DNA of 64,000 bases from CAWDDG01 sp963801065. Lineage in GTDB: Bacteria; Actinomycetota; Actinomycetes; Jiangellales; Jiangellaceae. Numbering within the stretch: position 1 is the first letter of the stretch; each line of letters opens with the position of its first letter. The stretch is from positions 310,001-374,000 of the forward strand of contig CAWDDG010000007.1 of assembly GCA_963801065.1 (NCBI GenBank). Reading direction: 5' to 3'. Positions 25,480-32,500 of this stretch are shown piece after piece. Under the pieces are notes generated by a model, which was not told where the DNA came from, searched no databases, and worked only from the letters and a program-made list of their open reading frames with translations. The position numbers and the translations under genes are program-made.

Positions 25480-26730
25480 ATGGCCTCCGGCCGGAACCGC
25501 ACCGAGCACGTCATCGGCCTGCTCCTCGGGACCGAGGAGGACTGGCCGCGTGCGTTCGAAGAGCTCGTGCGCCGAATCGGTGCCGTTCCCGGTCGCGACG
25601 GAGAGCCACACACGCTGCAGACCGAACGGATCACGATCGAGCCGTTCGACCTGCGCGCCGTTCCCCGCTACGACCTGGTGATCGACCGGCTGGCTTACTG
25701 GTACTACGTGCCGCGCGAGTGGCTGAAGAAGATCGCCCTGATGGACGACGTGTACCTGCTGAACAGCCCGTTCACGTTCCAGTCGATGGAAAAGCATGCG
25801 GCCTACTGCGCGATGATCCGGCTCGGGCTCAAGGTTCCCGACACCTGGCTGGTCCCGTACAAGAACCCGGTCGACAACGCGAGATACGCCTACACGGCGA
25901 CGAAATACAACCTGCCCTTCGACCTGGACGCCGTGGCCGATCGGATCGGGTACCCGCTTTTCATGAAGCCGTACGACGGGGGCGCCTGGGTCGGCGTGTC
26001 CCGGATCAGCGGCCCCGAGGATCTCCACCGCGCATACGACGAGTCCGGCGAACGGCTGATGCACCTGCAGGCGTCGGTGGAGGGCTACGACATCTTCGCG
26101 AGGTCGCTCACGATCGGCGCGGAGACGATGGTGATGAAGTTCCAGCCCGAGCTTCCGATGCACGAGCGCTATGCGGTTGAGCACGACTTTCTGTCGCCGC
26201 AGGCGGGCTCGGAGGTCCTGACCATCTCACGGCTGATCAACGCCTTCTTCCGGTGGGAGTTCAACTCGTGCGAGTCGTTGGTCCGTGCCGACGAGGTCCA
26301 CCCCATCGACTACGCGAACGCCTGTCCGGACATCGCGGTCACGTCGCTGCATTACTACTTCCCGTGGGCGATCTCCGCGCTGGTGAAGTGGTCGGCCTTC
26401 TGCGCGGTCACCGGCCGCCGCTCGCGTCTCGATCTGGACACCGGCAGGTACTTCGAGGTCGCCGACCTGGACGATCTCTCCTACGACGAGAAGCTGAGCC
26501 GTTACGCCGCGTTGGCCGAGGAGTATTTCGAGTCCGACCGCTACCGCGAGTTCTGCGCGACCTCGCTGGCCGACCTGGACGACATGGTCCTGGACTGGGT
26601 CGCGTCGGCCGACTTCGACGCCCTGCTGGTCGACACGGTCCGGTCGACCTATCCGCCGCACGAGCAGGACCGGTTCGTCGCCCACTTCCGCGGTCTGCTC
26701 GCCCTCTGGGTACGCGACAACACCGCATGA
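25480..26730 (+). CDS. ATP-grasp family ligase-like protein
   Basis: The 416-residue protein has an N-terminal pre-ATP-grasp domain (HVIGLLLGTEEDWPRAFEEL) and an ATP-grasp fold with the nucleotide-binding Lys at about 163 in PLFMKPYDGGAWVGVSRI. A second Lys/Glu region (METMVMKFQPEL-type sequence, here AETMVMKFQPEL) follows near 210, and probable Mg-binding residues in WEFNSCESLVR near 265. ATP-grasp enzymes activate a carboxylate as acyl-phosphate and join it to an amine or thiol. The last 100 residues are helical and family-specific. It is encoded 12 bp after the second esterase, suggesting that ligation and ester cleavage act on one compound class. Confidence 0.85.
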   Translation: MASGRNRTEHVIGLLLGTEEDWPRAFEELVRRIGAVPGRDGEPHTLQTERITIEPFDLRAVPRYDLVIDRLAYWYYVPREWLKKIALMDDVYLLNSPFTFQSMEKHAAYCAMIRLGLKVPDTWLVPYKNPVDNARYAYTATKYNLPFDLDAVADRIGYPLFMKPYDGGAWVGVSRISGPEDLHRAYDESGERLMHLQASVEGYDIFARSLTIGAETMVMKFQPELPMHERYAVEHDFLSPQAGSEVLTISRLINAFFRWEFNSCESLVRADEVHPIDYANACPDIAVTSLHYYFPWAISALVKWSAFCAVTGRRSRLDLDTGRYFEVADLDDLSYDEKLSRYAALAEEYFESDRYREFCATSLADLDDMVLDWVASADFDALLVDTVRSTYPPHEQDRFVAHFRGLLALWVRDNTA

Positions 26731-26752
26731 CCCGCGGGTAAGGTCACCGTCC

Positions 26753-27340
26753 GTGACCGAGCGTGCCACGCCGACGAGGGGCGTCCCGACGGACGCGGTG
26801 CTGCCGCCGCGCCATCCCGACGCTCCCGCGCCCGGCCAGCAGATCGCATCGCACTATCACCTCTGCGTAGGCTGCGGACTCGATCATCCGACCGGCCTGC
26901 GGGTCGTCGTCACGGCGGGCGACGGGCTGACCCTGTCGGGCAGCTTCACGGTCACCGAGGACCACCAGGGCGCGCCCGGCCTGGCCCATGGGGGAATGCT
27001 CGCGCTCGCGTTCGACGAGGTGCTCGGTTCGCTGATCTGGCTGGTCGGCGTGCCGGCGGTGACGGGTCACCTCGAGACCCACTTCCGGCGGCCCGTTCCG
27101 GTCGGCACGACGTTGCACATCACCGCGCAGGTCGACGGTCAGTCGGGCCGGAAGCTGTACGTGAGCGCCGCGGGGCGAGCTGACGCGCCGGACGGGCCCG
27201 TCGCGGTCCGCGCGAGCGCCGTCTTCGTCATCGTCGGCGCCGAGCATTTCGTGGCGCATGGTCGCCCAGAGGACGTCGACGCGGCGCTTGCCCGCGACGA
27301 TGTCCGTCGGGTCGCCCGGGCGTTCGAGGTCAACCCGTGA
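26753..27340 (+). CDS. PaaI-family hotdog thioesterase
   Basis: The 195-residue protein has an N-terminal Cys pair in YHLCVGCGLDHPTGL near residues 40-52 and a single hotdog fold with QGAPGLAHGGMLALAFDEVLG near 80-100 (the H-G-G motif) and ETHFRRPVPVGTTL. PaaI-type enzymes hydrolyse acyl-CoA thioesters. GTG 26753 is 22 bp after the ATP-grasp stop. Its end overlaps the dut start by 4 bp, so it is in the dut operon. Confidence 0.88.
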   Translation: MTERATPTRGVPTDAVLPPRHPDAPAPGQQIASHYHLCVGCGLDHPTGLRVVVTAGDGLTLSGSFTVTEDHQGAPGLAHGGMLALAFDEVLGSLIWLVGVPAVTGHLETHFRRPVPVGTTLHITAQVDGQSGRKLYVSAAGRADAPDGPVAVRASAVFVIVGAEHFVAHGRPEDVDAALARDDVRRVARAFEVNP

Positions 27341-27807
27341 CCGCGCCGGTGGAGATCCTGGTCGTTCGCCTGGACCCGTCGCTCCCACTTCCCACGTACG
27401 CGCACGCGGGAGACGCGGGTGCGGACCTGGCGACGGCGGAGGATGTCACGCTCGCGCCCGGTGAGCGCGCGACGGTCGGCACGGGCATCGCCGTCGCCCT
27501 ACCCGACGGATACGCTGCGTTCGTCCACCCGCGATCTGGCCTTGCGCAGCGGCTCGGGGTGAGCATCGTCAACACGCCGGGCACGGTCGACGCCGGGTAC
27601 CGCGGTGAGATCAAGGTGGTGCTGGTGAACCACGACCGCAGCGTTCCGGTCGTCTTCCATCGAGGCGACCGGATCGCCCAGCTGGTGGTTCAGCGGGTCG
27701 AGCGGGCACGGTTCCACGAGGTCGAACGGTTGCCGGGCTCGGTTCGTGGCGCGGACGGGTACGGATCGACCGGGGTTTCACCGACCGCCCGCGACGGAGG
27801 GATGTAG
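27337..27807 (+). CDS. dut: dUTP diphosphatase
   Basis: The 156-residue trimeric dUTPase shows all five motifs: HAGDAGADLATAEDV near residue 22, VHPRSGLAQRLG near 63, NTPGTVDAGYRGEI near 78 (with the catalytic Asp and Tyr), RGDRIAQLVVQRV near 108, and the C-terminal arm RGADGYGSTG near 138. It hydrolyses dUTP to dUMP and PPi. The length is normal. The GTG start overlaps the thioesterase stop (GTGA). Confidence 0.97.
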   Translation: MTAPVEILVVRLDPSLPLPTYAHAGDAGADLATAEDVTLAPGERATVGTGIAVALPDGYAAFVHPRSGLAQRLGVSIVNTPGTVDAGYRGEIKVVLVNHDRSVPVVFHRGDRIAQLVVQRVERARFHEVERLPGSVRGADGYGSTGVSPTARDGGM

Positions 27808-27810
27808 TCC

Positions 27811-28548
27811 GTGTTCCGACGCCGACGTCGCGACGACGGTGCGGGGGACGCCCAGTCCGCCGGCAACGACGCTGCGCAGGCCGCCGCTGAGCTCACCGAG
27901 GCGGGTGAGCAGTCCGAGGTCGGCTCGGACGAACAGGCGGAGTCGTCGGCCAAGACTCCCCGGCCGCATGGTCCGTTCGACGTCTCGGAGATCGATCTGG
28001 CCGACCCGGCCGGGCGCCGCGTCGACCTCGGTGGGCTGCTCGTACGCGGTGACGAGGGCCTGCAACTCCAACTCCAGGTCGACGAACGATCGGGCACGGC
28101 CACCAGCGTGATGATCGTGCACGGTGATGCCGCGGTGCAGCTCATCGCGGTCGCGGCTCCGCGGAGCTCGGGCATGTGGGACCAGACCCGGCTGCAGATC
28201 GCCGCCGACGCGCAGCGGCGTGGCGGCACGGTCACCGAGGCCCCTGGTCCCTTCGGCACGGAGGTCAGGCTGGTGCTGCCGATGACCACTCCGCAGGGGA
28301 AGAGCGGCGTCCGACCCTCGCGCGTGACCGGTATCGACGGCCCTCGGTGGATGCTGAGGGCGACGTTCCTCGGCAAGGCGACGACCGACGCCCAGGAGTT
28401 CGCCCGGCTCGTCAACGTCGTCCGCGACACCGTGGTGGTGCGAGGCGACCGCCCGATGGCGCCCGGCGACCTGATCCCACTCAAGGCGCCGGAGCGCGCG
28501 GAGCCTCCGACGGAGCCGCCCCCCGACCAGCCACCGTCGCCGACGTGA
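27811..28548 (+). CDS. DUF3710 family protein
   Basis: The 245-residue actinobacterial protein has a basic start (MFRRRRRDDG), an acidic low-complexity stretch to about residue 45, then the conserved globular domain starting GPFDVSEIDLAD and containing RWMLRATFLGKA near 185. A Pro-rich tail follows. The family is uncharacterised and sits next to dut across actinobacteria, as here (3 bp gap). Confidence 0.9.
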   Translation: MFRRRRRDDGAGDAQSAGNDAAQAAAELTEAGEQSEVGSDEQAESSAKTPRPHGPFDVSEIDLADPAGRRVDLGGLLVRGDEGLQLQLQVDERSGTATSVMIVHGDAAVQLIAVAAPRSSGMWDQTRLQIAADAQRRGGTVTEAPGPFGTEVRLVLPMTTPQGKSGVRPSRVTGIDGPRWMLRATFLGKATTDAQEFARLVNVVRDTVVVRGDRPMAPGDLIPLKAPERAEPPTEPPPDQPPSPT

Positions 28549-28572
28549 CCCGCAGGCGGGTAAAATCGTCTT

Positions 28573-28965
28573 GTGGACAATGGCAAGACCGGCGGGCGCG
28601 GCGGCGTTTGGCGGGCGTTGACGCGGTGGGCAGCCTCGGAGTCCGAGATCGACGCCGCCGAACTGCGGAAGAACTCCCGGGGCGCGGGCTGCGTCCATCT
28701 GTCGCAGGTCAGCGACCGTGAGCGGGCCAAGGTGCGCGGCGTGTTGCACACAGTGACGCTTCAGCCGCGGGCCGGTGTCCCAGCGCTGGAGGCCGAGCTC
28801 TTCGACGGGTCGGACGTTCTCACGCTGATCTTTCTCGGTCGTCGGCGCATCGCCGGGATCGACTGCGGGCGTAGTTTGGTCGCCCATGGCCGCGTGACGA
28901 CGGTCGACGGGCGCCGCGTCATGTACAACCCGCAGTATGAGCTGCTCCCGGCTGGAGCCGCGTGA
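28573..28965 (+). CDS. OB-fold nucleic-acid-binding domain protein
   Basis: The 130-residue protein has a short helical lead and an OB-fold with KVRGVLHTVTLQPRAGVPAL, AELFDGSDVLTLIFLGRRRI and GRVTTVDGRRVMYNPQYEL. It resembles the small actinobacterial OB proteins encoded after DUF3710. Nucleic-acid binding is inferred from the fold. GTG 28573 is 24 bp after the DUF3710 stop, and it overlaps the DUF3159 start by 4 bp. Confidence 0.9.
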   Translation: MDNGKTGGRGGVWRALTRWAASESEIDAAELRKNSRGAGCVHLSQVSDRERAKVRGVLHTVTLQPRAGVPALEAELFDGSDVLTLIFLGRRRIAGIDCGRSLVAHGRVTTVDGRRVMYNPQYELLPAGAA

Positions 28966-29636
28966 CCGAGCGGCGCGGCGGCTTCCTGGCGGCGATCGCT
29001 GCGGACGACCGGTTCCGGGCCGGCGATGCCCTCCTGACTCCAGGGGCCTTTCTCGACGCAAGCATCCCGCTCGCATTGTTCACGGTCGTGTATGCGGCCG
29101 CGGGGCGCAACCTGGCGCTGTCGCTCTGGGTCGCTGTCGGTGCGGGTCTGGTGCTTGCGCTGGTCCGGTTGCTGCGCCGCGAACCGCTGCAGAACGTGGT
29201 CGCCGGTCTCGTCGGGCTTGGGATCGCGGCCTTCCTGGCGGCCCGGACCGGACGGGCAGAGGACGTGTTCCTGCCTGGCCTGCTCATCAACGTCGGGTAT
29301 GGCCTCGCGTATCTGATCTCGATCGTCGTGCGCTGGCCCCTCCTCGGCGTCTTCGTCGGCCTCGTCACCGGCCAGGGGATGTCCTGGCGCGACGATCCGG
29401 CACTCTTGCGCGCATACATGAAGGCGAGTGCCGTGTGGGTGGCGATGTTCGCCGTCCGGCTGGCCGTCCAGGTGCCGCTCTACCTGGCCGGTGACGATCG
29501 GCTGGGCTGGCTGGCCGGTGCTCGCCTGGTGATGGGCTGGCCGCTGTTCCTGCTGGTGGCGTACGTGTCCTGGCTGATCATCCGGCCCGCGTACCGCGAA
29601 CACGCGAAGCGGCAGATCGACTCCGAGCTGGCCTGA
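28962..29636 (+). CDS. DUF3159 membrane protein
   Basis: The 224-residue protein has about six helices, with the conserved segments ALLTPGAFLDASIPLALFTV near residue 25 and RWPLLGVFVGLVTGQGMSWR near 120. A C-terminal YVSWLIIRPAYREHAKRQ is also present. The family is actinobacterial, membrane-bound and uncharacterised. It ends the dut operon. In related genomes the TrkA genes usually come next, but here a repeat-bracketed insert intervenes. Confidence 0.9.
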   Translation: MTERRGGFLAAIAADDRFRAGDALLTPGAFLDASIPLALFTVVYAAAGRNLALSLWVAVGAGLVLALVRLLRREPLQNVVAGLVGLGIAAFLAARTGRAEDVFLPGLLINVGYGLAYLISIVVRWPLLGVFVGLVTGQGMSWRDDPALLRAYMKASAVWVAMFAVRLAVQVPLYLAGDDRLGWLAGARLVMGWPLFLLVAYVSWLIIRPAYREHAKRQIDSELA

Positions 29637-29666
29637 CGGCGGTGCCTTCGGGTGCCTCCCTGGTTC

Positions 29667-29758
29667 ACGTGGCACGCTGTGCCGCTCCACAAAATGGGCA
29701 AATCCGGCGCTGGAACGACGGCGCGGCGTGCCACGTGCGACGCCCTGGCGTGCCACGT
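29667..29758 (+). repeat. 93-bp palindromic intergenic repeat, copy A
   Basis: The left end is ACGTGGCACGC (29667-29677), TCCACAAA lies at 29686-29693, ATGGGCAAA follows, and GCGTGCCACGT occurs twice (29726-29736 and 29748-29758), 22 bp apart. The outer ends form an 11-bp perfect inverted repeat. It lies between the DUF3159 stop and the 3' end of the AbiEi/DUF559 gene. Confidence 0.85.
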
Positions 29759-29803
29759 CGTCGGCGACGCCGGTCCGCCCTGATGGTCACCGTTGGTGAG
29801 CCG

Positions 29804-30781
29804 CTAGCGGTTACGACTCGACGAGTCGCCTGGAATGAGCAGCGGCACGCCGTACATGGCCCTCGCTACCGCCGACTGACGAACGATCCGGTCGATGACA
29901 GAGTCCGGGTCGTGCTGGACTTCGGCGCCGGTCCAGCGGACCACCACGAATCCCCGCTCCTCGATGCGGAGCTGCCGCGCCTTCTCCCTGACCAACGTCA
30001 TGCCGGGGTCGTCGCGCGGATCGGTGTACTTGACCCTGCCGTCCGCTTCGCCCACCAGTCGGTACGCCTCCCAGAGGAAGTCCGAACGGACACCGTCACG
30101 ACCATTGCCGACGACCCATCGGTTGCACTCCGGGAGAGGAAGTCGGCGGTGGACGAAGAGTGCGTACGAGCACGACTCGAGCCCCGACTCGCGTCGGCCG
30201 GAGGCGTGGTCTGCGACCAGCCGAACCGCCGACGCGCCGCTCCAGCCGCGCATCCAGGCGGCGATCCGATCGAGGTCGGACCTCGTCGCGAGACTTCCCG
30301 CGAGGGCGGCGTCGGCCACGACCAGACCTGCCGCGAAGCCGTGTAGGCGGGTCACGTCCAGTGCGGTGCGGGCGGACCGGAGAACTGCCATGCCCCATTC
30401 CGAGCCGATGTCGCAGGGCTCGACGCGTGCCGTGCGAAGGCGAAGGTCGGGGTGGTACGCGCGGCGGCCTTCGGGCCTGGTCGCCTGTGAAAGTGTGACG
30501 CGGTCCGGCTGACCGTGGGGCACGGGGAGCCCGGAGAGCAGCGCGGCCGAATAGTGGCTCGCCCACCCACGCCGGCCCAGCGAGATCCAGGCGGCCCGAG
30601 CCTCGAGCGCATGTCGGGCGGCTGGTACCGCGGCGCTGCGTTGCCAGAGGTCTGCGTCGCAGAACATGCCCTTACGTATCCGGATGAGCCGTCCCTGGGC
30701 GACCGCATGCCGGATCGCTGCCTCGCTCAGGCCCGACCTGCGGGCCTCCTCGAGGCCGAAGACGATTCCAGGGAGCTCCAT
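29804..30781 (-). CDS. AbiEi-like winged-helix protein with DUF559/Vsr-like nuclease domain
   Basis: The 325-residue product has an N-terminal winged-helix region of the AbiEi antitoxin type (GLEEARRSGLSEAAIRHAVA then LIRIRKGMF), a middle AbiEi-like domain (HYSAALLSGLPVPHG, SARTALDVTRLHGFAAGLVVADAA) and a C-terminal DUF559 domain. In the last domain, RSDFLWEAYRLVGEADGRVKY carries D, E-x-D and K in the order expected of a PD-(D/E)xK nuclease. The catalytic set looks intact. The start MELPG (30781) fits the domain start; a longer frame to 30967 would run through repeat copy B. The gene is antisense to the surrounding conserved cluster and is bracketed by two copies of the 93-bp repeat, so it is probably mobile. 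No partner toxin is adjacent. Confidence 0.8.
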   Translation of the reverse strand: MELPGIVFGLEEARRSGLSEAAIRHAVAQGRLIRIRKGMFCDADLWQRSAAVPAARHALEARAAWISLGRRGWASHYSAALLSGLPVPHGQPDRVTLSQATRPEGRRAYHPDLRLRTARVEPCDIGSEWGMAVLRSARTALDVTRLHGFAAGLVVADAALAGSLATRSDLDRIAAWMRGWSGASAVRLVADHASGRRESGLESCSYALFVHRRLPLPECNRWVVGNGRDGVRSDFLWEAYRLVGEADGRVKYTDPRDDPGMTLVREKARQLRIEERGFVVVRWTGAEVQHDPDSVIDRIVRQSAVARAMYGVPLLIPGDSSSRNR

Positions 30782-30898
30782 TGCCGGCCAGCGTGGCCGA
30801 TTCGGCAGGAACCCGCGCCCGTCATCCACAGGCACCGAGGGCGGCACCCCTCGGTGCGGCACCGTGCACCACTTGCAGCACCGGGGCCACCCCACACC

Positions 30899-30991
30899 AC
30901 GTGGCACGTTGCGCCGTTCCACAAAGTCGATCAAAACAGGCGCTTGGGCAACGGAGCAGCGTGCCACGCACGACGGGCAGGCGTGCCACGT
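30899..30991 (+). repeat. 93-bp palindromic intergenic repeat, copy B
   Basis: The left end is ACGTGGCACGT (30899-30909), TCCACAAA lies at 30918-30925 (again exactly 19 bases from the left end), and GCGTGCCAC occurs at 30959 and 30981 (22 bp apart), the outer copy ending in ACGT. It is in the same orientation as copy A. It lies upstream of the AbiEi/DUF559 gene and before the 3' end of the TrkA pair. Confidence 0.85.
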
Positions 30992-31031
30992 CGCCGTCGA
31001 CGGCGTAGATGCCCCCGGCTTGGCCGATGCC

Positions 31032-31706
31032 TCAGGTGGTCGGAGCGCCGTGGGGGGAGAGCAGGTCTTCGAGCTGCTGTTCCCGGTCCGGTGCCGCCAC
31101 GAAGAGCAACTCGTCGTGGGCCTCGAGGGGCAGGTCCGGCAGCGGCGCGTGGACGTGCTTGCCGCGGATCACCGAGACGAGCGTCGTGTCGGCGGGCCAG
31201 GGGACGTCCGCGATCGCGGTGCCGACGATGGGGGAGTCGTCAGGCAGCGTGAGCTCGACCAGGTTGGCCTCGCCCTGGCGGAACGTGAACAGCCGCACGA
31301 GGTCGCCGACACTGACGGCCTCCTCGACGAGCGCGCTCATGATTCGTGGTGTTGACACCAAGACATCGACGCCCCACGACTCGTTGAACAGCCACTCGTT
31401 CTGGGGGTGGTTGACCCGCGCGACGACCCGGGGTACGCCGAACTCGGTCTTGGCGAGTAGCGACACGACGAGATTGACCTTGTCGTCCCCGGTGGCTGCG
31501 ATGACGACGTTGCAGCGCTCGAGGGCCGCCTCCTCGAGCATGGACAGCTCGCATGCGTCGCCAAGGAGCCACTCGGCCTGGGGGACGGACGCTGCCCGGA
31601 TGGCCTTGGGTTCGCGGTCGATCAGCAGCACCTCGTGGCCGTTGTGCAGGAGCTCGGCCGCGATGGAGCGCCCGACGTTGCCGGCGCCGGCGATGGCGAC
31701 GCGCAT
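31032..31706 (-). CDS. TrkA-family K+ regulatory protein (CeoC-like)
   Basis: The 224-residue protein has an RCK_N Rossmann domain (RVAIAGAGNVGRSIAAELL, with the acidic ribose-binding LIDREPKA) and a C-terminal RCK_C domain from about residue 140 (LVELTLPDDSPIVGTAIADV). Such subunits bind NAD(H) or nucleotides and gate K+ transport. Its ATG at 31706 overlaps the stop of the upstream paralogue (TGATG), so the two form one complex-like pair. Confidence 0.92.
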   Translation of the reverse strand: MRVAIAGAGNVGRSIAAELLHNGHEVLLIDREPKAIRAASVPQAEWLLGDACELSMLEEAALERCNVVIAATGDDKVNLVVSLLAKTEFGVPRVVARVNHPQNEWLFNESWGVDVLVSTPRIMSALVEEAVSVGDLVRLFTFRQGEANLVELTLPDDSPIVGTAIADVPWPADTTLVSVIRGKHVHAPLPDLPLEAHDELLFVAAPDREQQLEDLLSPHGAPTT

Positions 31707-32371
31707 CAGACCTCGACCTCCGGTGTGGACTCGAAGACCTCGGTGATCCGGGCCGTGTCCTCCACTCTCATGATCACGTGCACGAGATCGTCCTCCTGGA
31801 CGACCGTGCCGGCGTCGGGCACGATGCCGTCGCCGTATCGGGTGAGGAACGCGATCCTTGCGCCCGAGGCCGCTTCCAGCGCCGAGACGGGATGTCCTAC
31901 CCACTCGCTCGTCACATGGATCTCGGCCAGCCGGACGGTGCCCGACGGGTCGACCCATTCCGTCTCGGCGCCCTCCGGGATCAGCCGGCGGAGCATCTGG
32001 TCGGCCGTCCAGCGGACCGTCGCGACCGTCGGGATCCCGAGGCGCTGGTAGACGGCGGCCCGGCCCGGGTCGTAGATCCGGGCGACGACGTTCTCGACCC
32101 CGAAGGTCTCGCGCGCGACCCGCGCTGCCAGGATGTTCGAGTTGTCGCCGCTGCTCACCGCGGCAAAAGCCTCGGCTTCCTCGATCCCGGCTTCGCGGAG
32201 GACGTCGCGGTCGAATCCGATGCCGGCGACCGTCCGACCCTCGAAGCCGGCATGGAGACGCCGGAAGGCCTCCGGGTTCTGGTCGATGACCGCGACGGTG
32301 TGACCGCGCGACTCCAGGATGTGCGCAAGCGTCGAGCCCACCCGGCCGCAACCCATGATCACGACGTGCAC
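31706..32371 (-). CDS. TrkA-family K+ regulatory protein (CeoB-like)
   Basis: The 221-residue protein has the same RCK_N/RCK_C layout (MHVVIMGCGRVGSTLAHIL, AVIDQNPEAF, and a C-terminal domain with GARIAFLTRYGDGIVPDAGT). It is the first gene of the pair and is divergent from the APC permease gene at 32501 over 129 bp. That arrangement is conserved in actinobacteria and suggests the permease is the transport partner; that link is inference. Confidence 0.92.
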   Translation of the reverse strand: MHVVIMGCGRVGSTLAHILESRGHTVAVIDQNPEAFRRLHAGFEGRTVAGIGFDRDVLREAGIEEAEAFAAVSSGDNSNILAARVARETFGVENVVARIYDPGRAAVYQRLGIPTVATVRWTADQMLRRLIPEGAETEWVDPSGTVRLAEIHVTSEWVGHPVSALEAASGARIAFLTRYGDGIVPDAGTVVQEDDLVHVIMRVEDTARITEVFESTPEVEV

Positions 32372-32500
32372 GACGGTCCCTTCACGCGGCAGGCGCCCAC
32401 AGGTCCTTCGCTGCCGACGGCGCCTCTGACGACGTTACACGGACGGCGGCGCGTCCCGATCACCCCTGCATGCGGTTCGCGCCCTAGCATTCGGACCGTG

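Noticed and set aside
29804..30781. A complete AbiE abortive-infection system
   Set aside because: Only the AbiEi-like antitoxin part is present, fused to a DUF559 nuclease; no AbiEii toxin gene lies nearby.
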